From an uncultured Verrucomicrobiota bacterium (GTDB taxonomy: Bacteria; Verrucomicrobiota; Verrucomicrobiia; Opitutales; Opitutaceae): DNA of 64,000 nucleotides. Positions 27,598 to 36,772 of this stretch are shown in pieces. The position numbers and the translations under genes are program-made. The notes under the pieces are model-generated. The model saw only the letters and a list, made by a program, of their open reading frames with translations, did no database searches and was not told the origin of the DNA. The first letter of the stretch is position 1. Each line of letters begins with the position of its first letter. The stretch spans positions 1 through 64,000 of the forward strand of contig CAIUGM010000038.1 of the NCBI GenBank assembly GCA_903898675.1, written 5' to 3'.

Positions 27598-29895
27598 TCA
27601 ATTCTTCGTGGCGGCCGGGGTAAATATCTCCGTGAGCCGGTCGAGCCGGTCGCTGTAGCGGTCAAGCGCGCGGGCGGTGAGGTCGGAGTATTTTTCCGCC
27701 TCGGGCCAGCGGCGGGCCTCGATGGCTTCGCGAACGCCGGGCAGGGTCTTGACGCCGTAGCCGGTGAGGAGGCCGGGCGCGTAGATCAGATGACGGAACC
27801 AGTCGCGGCCCGGCAGGCCGGTCGGATCCGTCAGTGACTGCTCCATGCCCTGCAGGAGGCTTTCGATCTCGGCGCGTTGCGGGCCGCTCAGTGGCAGTCC
27901 GGCAGTCAGGGCCTTCGCCCCGGCGGTGTCGCACGCCGCGGCGCTCTGTTTCAGACGCAGCACGGCGTTGTCGAGCGCGGCCAGGTTGAGGAAAGGGACG
28001 GCGCCGGTCGGAGCGGGCTGGACGTAGCGCTCGGTGGGATCAGAGGCGAGGATGTAGGCGTTGGCCTCGATCAGCTGGTTGGTGCGCGTCGTGCTTTCGC
28101 GCAGGTTGTCGGCGAGCGAATGGATCTCCTCGAGATAGCGGGCGACGGTGTCGCTGAAGTCGCCCTCGCGTACCGGCTGCAGGTCGGCCTCGGCCATGCG
28201 CAGCATCACGCGGCCGATCGTCTGCGCCAGCGCGACCCCATAGTGATAGCCCGGGTCACCGAAGCGGTCATAGTGGTCGAAGGAATCGTAGATGGAATGA
28301 TAGACGCCTTCCTGCTGGTCCTCGCCGCCGTATTCGATGCTCAGGGTGCCGAGCCCAAGGTGCTGCAGGAACGGGGTGAAATCCGAGCCGGACCCGAGCG
28401 CCCCGATCGGAACCTCCGGTCCGGCGGCCACCTGCCTGGCCAGGGCCCGCTCGGCGGCCGAGGCGTTTTTATTGTTCCCCGCCACGAGGACGGAGGCGCG
28501 CAGCCGCGCCTGCACGGAGACATGCATTTCCGGGTCGAGCACACTGGCGGCGACCTGGTTGACAAGTCCCTGAAGGGCGTGGCTGCCGGAGGCCTGCAGA
28601 AATCCCCGCGTGTTGGTGTCCGAGTTGACGTACAAGACGGCTTTGCGCTGCAGTTCCTCGGCGTGGGTTTCCGCCCATTCGGTCGAGCCGAGCAGTCCGG
28701 GCTCCTCTCCGTCCCAGCTGCAATACACCAGGGTGCGCCGCGGCTGCCAGCCCTGCTTGAGCAATGTCCCGATGGACTTGGCCTCGGCCATCATGGCAAT
28801 GTGGCCCGAGAGCGGATCCCACGCGCCGAACACCCAGCCATCCCGGTGATTGCCGCGGATCACCCACTCATCGGGCAACTCGCGACCCTTGATCATGGCA
28901 ATGACATCGTAGACGGGTTTCAGGCTCCACTCCGACTTGATCGCGAGGTGGACCTTCGCCGGGCCGGGACCGATATGATAGGTGATGGGCAGGGCTCCGC
29001 GCCAATCGGCCGGAGCGACGGCCCCCCCGAGGGCGGCGAGCAGAGGTTGCGCATCAGCGTAGGAAATCGGCATGACCGGAATCTTTAGCACGGTCTTGGC
29101 CTCGGAAAGCGGGAGGCGCTTGGCATCCTTCGTTGCGCCGATACCCGGCGTCAGCGGATCGCCGGGATACACCGGCATGTCGGCCACGGAACCGCGCTGC
29201 ACGCCATCCGCGGGCCGGTAGCCGCCCTTGGGGTAGGTGTCACCCGCGCCGTAGCCGTCATCGATCGGATCGGAATAGACCAGGCAGCCGATCGCCCCGT
29301 GCTCGTAGGCCAGCTTCGGTTTAAGGCCACGCCAGCCGCCGCCGTAGCGGACGATGACGATCCGGCCCTTCACGTTGACGCCGTGCTCCTCGAGCTCCTT
29401 GTAATCGTCCGGCATGCCACGATTGACGTACACCAGTTCGGCGGTCACGTCGCCATCCGCGCCGTAGGCATGGTAAGGTGGCAGGGCGAGCTGGGTCTTG
29501 TCCGAGGTGCGATCGCCCGCGATGGCGGGTTCGTGCAGTTTCGCAGTGAACCGGGTGGGTGCCACGAGCTCGAGTGACTGGGCGAGCGGGGTGGGAAAGA
29601 GGACGTCGAACGTCTCGATGTGGGCGTCCCAGCCCCAATCTTGGAACTTGGCGAGCGTGAACTCGGCGTTGAGCTTGTCATGCGGCGAGCCGACGTGGTT
29701 GGGCTCCGCGGCCATGGTCTCAAGCCACGCGCGCAGGTCGGCGGGATTGAGCTGCTGGTCGAACTTTTGTTCAAGAGCCTGCTGTGCCTTGACGTGCTCA
29801 GGCATAAACCCAAGGAGACCCGGGGACGGCTCGGCGCCGAGAAGGGAGCCAGTCGCGAGGACCAACCCAACAATTGAAAGGACGGATGGTTTCAT
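27598..29895 (-). CDS. Secreted M28 metallopeptidase, glutamate carboxypeptidase II-like
   Basis: A 765-residue exported protein: signal peptide about 1-21, then a peptidase domain interrupted by a PA (protease-associated) domain, and a C-terminal dimerisation-like helical domain. The two-zinc site is visible: IRGNHRDGWVFG (His), GAWDPLSG (Asp), CSWDGEEPGLLGS (catalytic Glu pair), VNSDTNTRG (Asp) and VYHSIYDSFDHYDRF (His). Domain order and length match the GCPII/transferrin-receptor-like subfamily M28B, which trims acidic or other C-terminal residues from peptides. It lies 12 bp downstream of the Ppx/GppA gene and probably shares its transcript. Confidence 0.93.
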   Translation of the reverse strand: MKPSVLSIVGLVLATGSLLGAEPSPGLLGFMPEHVKAQQALEQKFDQQLNPADLRAWLETMAAEPNHVGSPHDKLNAEFTLAKFQDWGWDAHIETFDVLFPTPLAQSLELVAPTRFTAKLHEPAIAGDRTSDKTQLALPPYHAYGADGDVTAELVYVNRGMPDDYKELEEHGVNVKGRIVIVRYGGGWRGLKPKLAYEHGAIGCLVYSDPIDDGYGAGDTYPKGGYRPADGVQRGSVADMPVYPGDPLTPGIGATKDAKRLPLSEAKTVLKIPVMPISYADAQPLLAALGGAVAPADWRGALPITYHIGPGPAKVHLAIKSEWSLKPVYDVIAMIKGRELPDEWVIRGNHRDGWVFGAWDPLSGHIAMMAEAKSIGTLLKQGWQPRRTLVYCSWDGEEPGLLGSTEWAETHAEELQRKAVLYVNSDTNTRGFLQASGSHALQGLVNQVAASVLDPEMHVSVQARLRASVLVAGNNKNASAAERALARQVAAGPEVPIGALGSGSDFTPFLQHLGLGTLSIEYGGEDQQEGVYHSIYDSFDHYDRFGDPGYHYGVALAQTIGRVMLRMAEADLQPVREGDFSDTVARYLEEIHSLADNLRESTTRTNQLIEANAYILASDPTERYVQPAPTGAVPFLNLAALDNAVLRLKQSAAACDTAGAKALTAGLPLSGPQRAEIESLLQGMEQSLTDPTGLPGRDWFRHLIYAPGLLTGYGVKTLPGVREAIEARRWPEAEKYSDLTARALDRYSDRLDRLTEIFTPAATKN

Positions 29896-29907
29896 GGGGG
29901 CGGGATT

Positions 29908-30861
29908 TCAGGGCAGTGCGGCCAGTGCCTCGGCGGCGAGGCCCCAGCGCAGGTTGTAGAGGGAGTGATGGAATTGATCGACGTGCGCGTAGTGGGCGAG
30001 GGTCACCATCGTCACCAGGGCCGCGGGGAAGACGTCAGCCCGCGCGGCCGGCATGCCGGGAACCGCCTTGCGCTGATCGAGCGTCAGTGGCGCGAGTTCG
30101 TCGAGCAGGAAGGCGAGTGCCTCCGTGGTGACCACCGCCGGGGTGTCCTCGAGCTTTACGCCGTGCAGGGCGCCCTTGAGGAGGCGTACGGTGGCCATGC
30201 TGCCGCCCGTGAAAACCGCGGCGGGGGCGACGAGGGGAAAGCGAAAGCCGCTGCGCTTGAGTTCGTCGCGTACGTGCAGGGCGAGCGCGGTGGATTCGGC
30301 TACTTGCAGCGCGGCGGCCGGATCCAGGATGAATTTCTCCGTCAGGCGCACGCAGCCCAGTTGCAGGCTCTGGGCCTGGGTGATTTTCCGGTCCTTGAAG
30401 AGCAGGCACTCCAGACTGCCGCCGCCCAGGTCGAAAACATAGAAGTCCTGCAGTGCGGCGAGGGCCGGGTCGCAGGTCAGGCCGCGGCCGATCAGGTTGG
30501 CTTCCTCGTCACCGGTCAGGATGCGGATCTCGTGCCCGGTCGCCGCCCGCACCTGCGCGCGAAAATCAGTTCCATTGGCGGCGTCGCGCACCGCACTCGT
30601 CGCCACGAGAATGATCCTGGCCGGGGCAAAGGCCGCGGCCTCGGCGAGGAGGTCGCGAATGGCCGCGAGCCCGCGGGTCATGCCTTCCGTGCCCAGCCGC
30701 GGCTCGCTTAAACTGATGCCGGTGCTGATGCGGGCGTCGATGGTTCGAGACTTCAGGGCCTTCAGGCTGCCGCCCGGCTCGCGGGCGGCGACCAGCACCT
30801 TGATGGAGTTGCTGCCGATATCGATGACAGCGACAGATGGATTTTTCGCCACGGACTTCAC
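29908..30861 (-). CDS. Ppx/GppA phosphatase family protein
   Basis: A 317-residue member of the ASKHA (actin-like) superfamily, covering the two N-terminal domains only. Phosphate-binding motifs are VAVIDIGSNSIKVLVA at the N-terminus and FDLGGGSLECLLF near residue 145; VATSAVRDAANG and ILTGDEEA lie between them. The family hydrolyses polyphosphate or pppGpp; the short form without the HD-like C-terminal domain resembles single-domain-pair exopolyphosphatases. Which substrate is used cannot be decided here. A palindromic repeat lies directly upstream of its start. Confidence 0.88.
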   Translation of the reverse strand: MKSVAKNPSVAVIDIGSNSIKVLVAAREPGGSLKALKSRTIDARISTGISLSEPRLGTEGMTRGLAAIRDLLAEAAAFAPARIILVATSAVRDAANGTDFRAQVRAATGHEIRILTGDEEANLIGRGLTCDPALAALQDFYVFDLGGGSLECLLFKDRKITQAQSLQLGCVRLTEKFILDPAAALQVAESTALALHVRDELKRSGFRFPLVAPAAVFTGGSMATVRLLKGALHGVKLEDTPAVVTTEALAFLLDELAPLTLDQRKAVPGMPAARADVFPAALVTMVTLAHYAHVDQFHHSLYNLRWGLAAEALAALP

Positions 30862-30888
30862 GGCTGCACAAATATATTTTCGGGCGAC

Positions 30889-30959
30889 GTCATTCTGGGC
30901 GCAGCGAAGAATCCAGCATTACGCGGGAACTCTGGATCCTTCGCCTCGCTCAGGATGAC
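30889..30959. repeat. GTCATTCTG...AGGATGAC palindromic repeat, copy A
   Basis: Left arm GTCATTCTGGGCGCAGCGAA and right arm ending TCGCTCAGGATGAC pair at about 22 of 27 positions. The same family occurs at 51518-51603 and 52573-52658. A short GTGTAATCCGTGGTTAA tail lies just after it, before rsmI. Confidence 0.85.
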
Positions 30960-31001
30960 AGTCATCGGGGATCCATCCGGGTTCATCGGTGTAATCCGTG
31001 G

Positions 31002-31724
31002 TTAAAGCAGGTAGTCGCCAGGCGCGATCAGCACGACGAACTCGCCCTTCAGGCTCGCCTTGGCCAGTTGCGCATTCACGGCGGCCGCGGGGCCGACAAA
31101 GAAGGTCTCGTGCAGTTTGGTGACCTCCTTGGCGATGCAGATGACGCGGTCGGGACCGAGGACGGCCACGATCTCGGCGGCGAACTTGTCGATGCGGTGG
31201 CAGCTTTCGTAGAGGGCGAGCGTGTAGTCGAACGCGCGGTATTTTTCCAGGAACGCGGTGCGCGCCGCCGTCTTGGGCGGGAGAAACCCGGCAAAGAGAA
31301 ACCCATTGGTCGGCAGTCCGGCGGCGGAAAGCACCGTCACCAGCGCGCTGGGACCGGGCACCGGCACCACGGGCAGGCCGAGCCGGCGGCAGGCGCGGAC
31401 AATCCGGAAACCGGGATCGCTCAGGCCCGGGGTGCCGGCGTCACTGACGACGGCGACCGACTTGCCCGTGGCAATCAGTCCGGCCAGCCGCTCGGCCGTC
31501 TCGGTCTCGTTGTGATCATGGTAGGCCACCAGTTCGCGGTGCACGCCGAAGCGGGTAAGCATGGCGCCGGTCGTGCGGGTGTCCTCGCAGGCGACCAGAT
31601 CGACGGCGCCGAGAATGGCCCGGGCCCGGTCGGTGAGGTCGGCCAGATTGCCGATTGGGGTGGCGACGACGTAGAGGTGCCCGGGCTGCGGCGTCAGCGA
31701 AGGGTTGGCGGCGGGCGAAGTCAT
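31002..31724 (-). CDS. rsmI: 16S rRNA (cytidine-1402-2'-O)-methyltransferase
   Basis: A 240-residue SAM-dependent methyltransferase of the tetrapyrrole-methylase fold that modifies C1402 in the ribosomal P site. Family motifs are LYVVATPIGNLADLTDRA, VDLVACEDTRTTG, YHDHNETE and VVSDAGTPGLSDPG; ALYESCHRIDKF follows. The start at 31724 leaves a short proline-containing leader before the conserved N-terminus. It is followed closely by a small lipoprotein gene that is upstream of it on the same strand. Confidence 0.96.
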   Translation of the reverse strand: MTSPAANPSLTPQPGHLYVVATPIGNLADLTDRARAILGAVDLVACEDTRTTGAMLTRFGVHRELVAYHDHNETETAERLAGLIATGKSVAVVSDAGTPGLSDPGFRIVRACRRLGLPVVPVPGPSALVTVLSAAGLPTNGFLFAGFLPPKTAARTAFLEKYRAFDYTLALYESCHRIDKFAAEIVAVLGPDRVICIAKEVTKLHETFFVGPAAAVNAQLAKASLKGEFVVLIAPGDYLL

Positions 31725-31754
31725 GACGTCGCCGGCAGCGAACGAGGAGGCAGC

Positions 31755-31931
31755 TTACCGGCCCAGATTGGAACCGCTGTTGCCACTCATGCCGGGAATC
31801 TGACCTTCCCAATCAGCCGGGCGGCTCCACGGAATGGAAGAGTCCTGCTGCGTGCTGCCGCAGCCGGCCAGCCCGAGGAGGGCGAGGGCGGACATGAGTA
31901 ACGCGAAAATAATTTTGCGAAAGTTAGGCAT
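31755..31931 (-). CDS. Small predicted lipoprotein
   Basis: A 58-residue peptide with a basic hydrophobic signal (NFRKIIFALLMSALALLG) and a lipobox LAGC with the Cys at about residue 23, followed by a short polar tail rich in Ser, Gly and Asn. ATG at 31931 is chosen because it places the signal at the N-terminus; the ORF track extends to 31970. It would be processed by Lsp and anchored to a membrane. No family is recognised. It lies 30 bp upstream of rsmI on the same strand. Confidence 0.65.
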   Translation of the reverse strand: MPNFRKIIFALLMSALALLGLAGCGSTQQDSSIPWSRPADWEGQIPGMSGNSGSNLGR

Positions 31932-32094
31932 GTTTGAAGTTACGAATACGATAAAAAGGCCGGTCTGCAACTATCCTTTCAAGCGACGGCGCGAATGAGG
32001 GCAGGGGCCGGCCGGGCCGCGTCCCGCCTAGGGAAGCCGGCCTGCGTAATAGACTTTCCCTCGCACCTTCGGCCCCCTATGCGAAGTGCTACAA

Positions 32095-32967
32095 ATGAGT
32101 TACTCAAACGCGGGTTTCTGGGCCAGCTTGCTGGTGGCGATGACGGTGGCGGCTGCGGCTGAACCAACGCCGGCACCGGGACTGGGTTCGGCGACCTCCG
32201 ATCATTTTCAACCCGGCCCGCCGGAAGCCGCGGCGCGTTACGCCAGTGCCGGCTGGTCCCTGGTCTGGCAGGAAGAGTTCACGGACGGCACCGCGCCATC
32301 GCCCGCCAAATGGAACTACGAGGAGGGGTTGCTGCGAAACAATGAACTCCAGTTCTACACCGTCAACCGGCCGGAAAATCTGCGGCTCAGCGCGGGCCAG
32401 CTGATCATCACGGGCCGGCACGAGCCCTGGAAAGGCGCCGCCTACACGTCGGCCAGCCTCACCACCAAGGGCAAGTTTGAGTTCACCTACGGCAAGATCG
32501 AGGTCCGGGCGAAGATTCCCACCGGCCGCGGCACCTGGCCGGCGATCTGGCTGCTGGGCGACGAGGCCAAGGGCGGCTGGCCGGAGTGCGGCGAGATCGA
32601 TATGATGGAAAACGTGGGCTTCGATCCGGAGAAAATCCATTTTACGACCCACACCGGCGCCTTCAATCACGTAAAGAAAACCCAGCGCGGCCGGGCGATC
32701 GTGGTGGAAACACCTTGGGCTGACTTTCATCGCTATGGCCTGATCTGGACGCCGCAGCGCCTGGAATACTTCTTCGATGGCGAAAAGGTGTCGGAGTTCG
32801 TCAACGACGGGCAGGGCCATGCCCACTGGCCCTTCGATGCCCCGCAATTCCTGATCCTGAACCTGGCGCTCGGCGGCGCGTGGGGTGGCCAGCACGGCGT
32901 CGACGACAGCATCTTCCCGGTCGAATTCCGGGTCGACTACGTGCGGGTCTGGCAGGCGGCGAAGTAA
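32095..32967 (+). CDS. Glycoside hydrolase family 16 (beta-glucanase/laminarinase-like)
   Basis: A 290-residue exported enzyme with a single GH16 domain. The catalytic motif is CGEIDMMENVG (ExDxxE, nucleophile and acid/base Glu) near residue 170, preceded by TYGKIEVRAKIPTGRGTWPA and followed by FHRYGLIWTPQRLEYFFDG. This type cleaves beta-1,3 or mixed-linkage glucans. ATG at 32095 gives a hydrophobic leader (FWASLLVAMTVAAAAEP) with few charges; the ORF-track GTG at 32086 is an alternative. It stands alone, divergent from the lipoprotein gene and convergent with pgi. Confidence 0.92.
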   Translation: MSYSNAGFWASLLVAMTVAAAAEPTPAPGLGSATSDHFQPGPPEAAARYASAGWSLVWQEEFTDGTAPSPAKWNYEEGLLRNNELQFYTVNRPENLRLSAGQLIITGRHEPWKGAAYTSASLTTKGKFEFTYGKIEVRAKIPTGRGTWPAIWLLGDEAKGGWPECGEIDMMENVGFDPEKIHFTTHTGAFNHVKKTQRGRAIVVETPWADFHRYGLIWTPQRLEYFFDGEKVSEFVNDGQGHAHWPFDAPQFLILNLALGGAWGGQHGVDDSIFPVEFRVDYVRVWQAAK

Positions 32968-33022
32968 GCCCGCCGCAAGGTGGAGCTCGACCTTCCGGAC
33001 GAGCCTCTGGGTGAAACGATAA

Positions 33023-33043
33023 AACCTGGCCAGAGGCCAGGTT
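33023..33043 (-). terminator. Perfect palindrome, possible pgi terminator
   Basis: AACCTGGCC-AGA-GGCCAGGTT is a perfect 9-bp stem; on the minus strand it is followed by TTTTATCG. It lies 23 bp downstream of the pgi stop. It may also be a member of the intergenic repeat set. Confidence 0.5.
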
Positions 33044-33065
33044 CCACGGGCTCAGGCGACCTCGA

Positions 33066-34655
33066 TCAGCCCTTGGCCGCGTAGGTCGATTCGAACCAGG
33101 GCTTGCGGGCCGTCTTGACGACGCCGCTGCCGGGGTTCGCCGCCAGATGTTCCAGGACCTTGAAGATGGTCTCGGTCTTGTCCGGCTGGCCCAGCTTGGC
33201 GGCCAGGGATTCGGCGGTGAAGGCGGCGCCCGCCTCCGCCCGCAAGGCCGAGGCGATCTTGAGCTTGAGCGTGATGACGCCGCCCGCGGCCTTCTTGCCG
33301 GCTTCGACGCCGGGCTGGTGGTAGGCGTTGATGCCGACCAGCGACGCATAAAAACCGACCGCGCGTTCATAGAGCGCGATGAGCAGGCCGATCGTCTTCG
33401 GGGAAATTTCATTCACCGTGATTGTCACGGAATGGCGGTTCTTCTCGGTGAGTGCGTCGCGGGTGCCGAGCAGGAAGCCCTGCAGGAAATCGCCGCTGGT
33501 GACGCCTGGCTCGACTTCCAGCGAGGTGTCGGCCGCGCGGTCCTTGAGCACCTCGATGAACGTGAGGAAGAAATTGTTCACACCCTCGCGGAGCTGCTGG
33601 ACGTAGGCGTGCTGGTCGGTGGAACCCTTGTTGCCGTAAACGGCAATGCCCTGGTTGACCACGTTGCCGGCCAGGTCGAGTTCCTTGCCGAGCGACTCCA
33701 TGACAAGCTGCTGCAGGTAGCGGGAGAAGAGCAGGAGGCGGTCCTTGTAGGGCAGCACCACCATGTCCTTGGCGCCGCGACCATCGGTCGCCCAGTACCA
33801 CATCAGGGCGAGCAGCGCGGCGGGATTGTCGCGCAGGGATTTCTTGCGCGTCACTTCATCCATGGCGGCGGCGCCGGCCAGCATCTGGTCGATCTTGATG
33901 CCCTGAAGGGCGGCGGGCAGGAGGCCAACGGCGCAGAGTTCGGAAGTGCGGCCGCCAACCCAGTCCCACATCGGGAAGCGCGCGAGCCAGCCTTCCTTTT
34001 GCGCGACGAGGTCGAGCTTCGAGCCGTCGCCGGTGACCGCGACGAAGTGCTTGGAAAAATCGAGCCCGGCGGCCTTGAAGGCGACCTGCGCCTCGAGCAT
34101 GCCGTTGCGGGTCTCGGCGGTGCCGCCGGACTTGGAAATGACGACGACCAGGGTTTGCTTGAGTTTGCTCCCGAGCTGTTTCAGCACGTAGTCCATGCCG
34201 TCCGGGTCGGTGTTGTCGAAGAACCAGACGCCCAGCTTGTCGCGGCCGCCCTTGAGCCGCCCGAGGGCGTGGCTGACGAACTGGGGCCCGAGGGCCGAGC
34301 CGCCGATGCCGATCACGAGCAGCTCCTTGAATTTGCCCGCGGCCGGGGCGACCTCGCCCTTGTGCACCTTGGCGGCGAAGGCCTTGATGGCTTCAAGCGT
34401 GGACGTGATGGCGGTGCGCAGCTCGGCGGTCGGGGCCAGCTCCGGGGCGCGCAGCCAGTAGTGGCCGACCATGCGGTTCTCGTCGGGATTGGCGATGGCC
34501 CCGCCTTCGAGGGCAGCCATGTCGGCAAAGGCCTTTTGCAGCCGGGCCTCCATCGCGGACGGGAAGTCGTCCGGAAAGGGCATGCGGCTCACGTCGAGTG
34601 ACAGGCCGAGCTTGGGGTTCGAGTAGTACAGCGATTTGAAGCGGTCCCAGGTCAT
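33066..34655 (-). CDS. pgi: Glucose-6-phosphate isomerase
   Basis: A 529-residue phosphoglucose isomerase that interconverts glucose-6-phosphate and fructose-6-phosphate. Sugar-phosphate-binding motifs are [29 protein letters not shown] and the active-site region [35 protein letters not shown] precedes a helical stretch. It belongs to the PGI branch found in Chlamydiae, Verrucomicrobia and cyanobacteria-like lineages rather than the E. coli form (my reading of the overall style). It is divergent from scpB across about 107 bp. Confidence 0.96.
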   Translation of the reverse strand: MTWDRFKSLYYSNPKLGLSLDVSRMPFPDDFPSAMEARLQKAFADMAALEGGAIANPDENRMVGHYWLRAPELAPTAELRTAITSTLEAIKAFAAKVHKGEVAPAAGKFKELLVIGIGGSALGPQFVSHALGRLKGGRDKLGVWFFDNTDPDGMDYVLKQLGSKLKQTLVVVISKSGGTAETRNGMLEAQVAFKAAGLDFSKHFVAVTGDGSKLDLVAQKEGWLARFPMWDWVGGRTSELCAVGLLPAALQGIKIDQMLAGAAAMDEVTRKKSLRDNPAALLALMWYWATDGRGAKDMVVLPYKDRLLLFSRYLQQLVMESLGKELDLAGNVVNQGIAVYGNKGSTDQHAYVQQLREGVNNFFLTFIEVLKDRAADTSLEVEPGVTSGDFLQGFLLGTRDALTEKNRHSVTITVNEISPKTIGLLIALYERAVGFYASLVGINAYHQPGVEAGKKAAGGVITLKLKIASALRAEAGAAFTAESLAAKLGQPDKTETIFKVLEHLAANPGSGVVKTARKPWFESTYAAKG

Positions 34656-34762
34656 AGTCGGGAAAATCTAATGGGATCGCCGGGGCGGCGCTAGCTCCAA
34701 AACCGGTTAAATTTTCGGGATTGCTTGAACGCCGCCCGGCCGCATTCACTGGTCTGAATAGC

Positions 34763-35578
34763 ATGGCCTTTGATCTCAAGCGTGTCCTGAAAGTGATGTT
34801 GTTCGCCTCGAACGGCCCGCTTTCCCTGAAAGATATCCAGACGGCGGTCAGCCGTTTCCACGAGCAGGCCGCCGGGCTGCCGCTGGAAGAGGTGGGGAGC
34901 ACGGAGCCAATCGCCAGCGCGGCCGAGCCGGGCGCAGCCCCGGTCGATCCGGTGGATGCGGTCGAGGCCGTGCCCGCGCCGGTGGAGGACGATGAATTTT
35001 ACCACGACGTCCCGACGCTGGTCACCGCCGCGCAGATCCGGGAGGCGTTCGACGCCATCTCGCTCGAGCTGCAGGCGGTGGACAGCGAGATCGTCCTGGT
35101 CGAGGGCCACAGCGGCTGGCGCCTGGTCACTCATCCGCGGTTTGCCCGCTGGGTGCGGCTGCTGCGCAACGAGCCGCCGCCGGTTCGGTTGAGTCCTTCC
35201 TCGCTGGAAACGATGGCGGTCATTGCCTACCGCCAGCCGGTCACCCGGGCGGAGATCGAACAGATCCGCGGGGTTTCCGCCGAGGCGGGCCTGAACAAGT
35301 TGCTCGAACGCGACCTGGTCTACGTGGTGGGCCGCGCCGACCTGCCGGGTCGTCCCATCCAGTACGGGACCACGGATGCCTTCCTTGAGTTTGTCGGGAT
35401 CAAGTCGCTCGACGAACTTCCCTCCTCCGATGTGCTGTCGCCGCGTCAGATCGACGCGTGGCTGCAGACCGCAAACATGCCCAAGGCGGCCGGCGACGCC
35501 GACATGGGACTCGACGAGACCGAGGAGAAACAGATGTCCCTCGAGCAACCGGCCGCCTCGGAAACCCCGGCCAGCTAG
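34763..35578 (+). CDS. scpB: Segregation and condensation protein B
   Basis: A 271-residue winged-helix kleisin-associated protein acting with Smc and ScpA in chromosome compaction. The N-terminal winged helix starts FDLKRVLKVMLFASNGPLSL. The second carries the hallmark SSLETMAVIAYRQPVTRAEIEQIRGVSAEAGLN and the GRPIQYGTTDAFLEFVGI segment. An Ala/Pro/Glu-rich insert of about 60 residues splits the first domain, longer than in B. subtilis ScpB (about 200 residues total). ATG at 34763 fits the conserved start. scpA is not adjacent. The Gfo/Idh gene follows 16 bp later. Confidence 0.92.
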   Translation: MAFDLKRVLKVMLFASNGPLSLKDIQTAVSRFHEQAAGLPLEEVGSTEPIASAAEPGAAPVDPVDAVEAVPAPVEDDEFYHDVPTLVTAAQIREAFDAISLELQAVDSEIVLVEGHSGWRLVTHPRFARWVRLLRNEPPPVRLSPSSLETMAVIAYRQPVTRAEIEQIRGVSAEAGLNKLLERDLVYVVGRADLPGRPIQYGTTDAFLEFVGIKSLDELPSSDVLSPRQIDAWLQTANMPKAAGDADMGLDETEEKQMSLEQPAASETPAS

Positions 35579-35594
35579 GTCCGGTCGCTGTGCG

Positions 35595-36671
35595 ATGAGC
35601 CGGCCTGTTCGCATCGGTTTCATCGGCGCCGGCGGCAACACCCGGGCGCGCCACCTGCCGGGGTTCAAGGCGATTCCGGGCGTCGAGCTCGTCGCCGTGT
35701 GCAACCGGACGAAGGTGTCCGGCGAAAGCATTGCCCGGGAATTCGGCCTCCCGGTCGTGGCGGAGAACTGGCAGCAGCTCATGGCGGCGCCGGAGATCGA
35801 TGCGATCTGCATCGGCACCTGGCCAAACCTGCACGCGCCACTCGTGGTAGCCGCGCTGCAAGCGGGCAAGCATGTCCTGACCGAGGCGCGCATGGCCCGG
35901 GACCTGACCGAGGCGCAAGCGATGCTGGCTGAATCGCGCCGGCACCCGCAACTTGTGGCGCAGATTGTGCCGGCGCCCATGTCGCTGCCGTTTGACGCCA
36001 CGGTCATCAATCTGCTGCAGGACGGGACGCTCGGTGCCGTGCGGGAGGTTTTTCTCACGGGGACCACCGATGCGCTCGCCGACAGTACGCAGCCCTTGAG
36101 CTGGCGGCAGGATTCCGCCCTGAGCGGGAAGAACACGCTCTACCTGGGAATCTACTATGAGATGATGCTGCGTTGGCTGGGCCTCGGGGTTTCATCCGTC
36201 GTGGCCGCCGCCGCCATCCACACGCGGGAACGTCCCGCGGGCGGCACCGGGCTGCAGCCGACGACGGTGCCGGAAAGCGTGACCGTGCTTGGGACATTTG
36301 CTCCCGGCCTGCCGGGCACCGGCGGTAATCGCGTCGCACTGGACAATGGCGCCCGACTGGTGGCGCACTTTAGCGGGGTGGAGCTGGCTCAGCCGCGGTC
36401 GGAGATATGCGTGAATGGGACCAAGGCGGGCCTCCGGCTTGATCTGGCCAGGCAGGAGCTCTGGCTGGCAACGCGGGGTGAAGCGGAGCGGCGGGTGGAG
36501 ATCGCGGCGCACCGGCGGGGCGCCTGGAACGTGGAAACCGATTTCATTGCCAGCATCCGCGACGGCCGGCCGGTCACGCTGACGGATTTTGCCACCGGGG
36601 TGGAATACATGCGCTTCACCGACGCGGTGTGGGAATCGTGGAATTCCGCAGGGGCGCGGGTCGCCTTGTAG
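35595..36671 (+). CDS. Gfo/Idh/MocA family oxidoreductase
   Basis: A 358-residue NAD(P)-binding protein. The Rossmann motif is IGFIGAGGNTRARHLPGF at the N-terminus, and the strand ending DAICIGTWPNLHAPLVV follows. In this family the catalytic Lys lies in an EKP motif; here the equivalent is GKHVLTEARMARDL, so the Lys is replaced and the protein may be non-catalytic or altered. The C-terminal domain follows (about 125-358). ATG at 35595 is chosen over the ORF-track start inside scpB. It lies 16 bp after scpB, suggesting cotranscription. The TAG stop lies in a GTAGCC palindrome. Confidence 0.88.
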   Translation: MSRPVRIGFIGAGGNTRARHLPGFKAIPGVELVAVCNRTKVSGESIAREFGLPVVAENWQQLMAAPEIDAICIGTWPNLHAPLVVAALQAGKHVLTEARMARDLTEAQAMLAESRRHPQLVAQIVPAPMSLPFDATVINLLQDGTLGAVREVFLTGTTDALADSTQPLSWRQDSALSGKNTLYLGIYYEMMLRWLGLGVSSVVAAAAIHTRERPAGGTGLQPTTVPESVTVLGTFAPGLPGTGGNRVALDNGARLVAHFSGVELAQPRSEICVNGTKAGLRLDLARQELWLATRGEAERRVEIAAHRRGAWNVETDFIASIRDGRPVTLTDFATGVEYMRFTDAVWESWNSAGARVAL

Positions 36672-36691
36672 CCGGGGTCGCTGACCCCGGT
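36668..36691. repeat. GTAGCCGGGGTC palindrome at the stop codon
   Basis: GTAGCCGGGGTC-GCT-GACCCCGGT. The GTAG contains the stop codon of the Gfo/Idh gene. Confidence 0.75.
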
Positions 36692-36740
36692 CTGTTTCCG
36701 CTTGGGGAAACGGCCGTCACGCCGTGCCTGCGGTTCTCTT

Positions 36741-36772
36741 AAAAAACCACCGGTAGGGCCGCCGGTGGCTAC
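36741..36772 (-). terminator. GTAGCCACCGG palindrome acting as rho-independent terminator
   Basis: On the minus strand, GTAGCCACCGG is followed by a spacer, CCGGTGG and six T. The GTAG supplies the TAG stop of the small membrane-protein gene, and the hairpin plus T run looks like its terminator. Confidence 0.7.
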
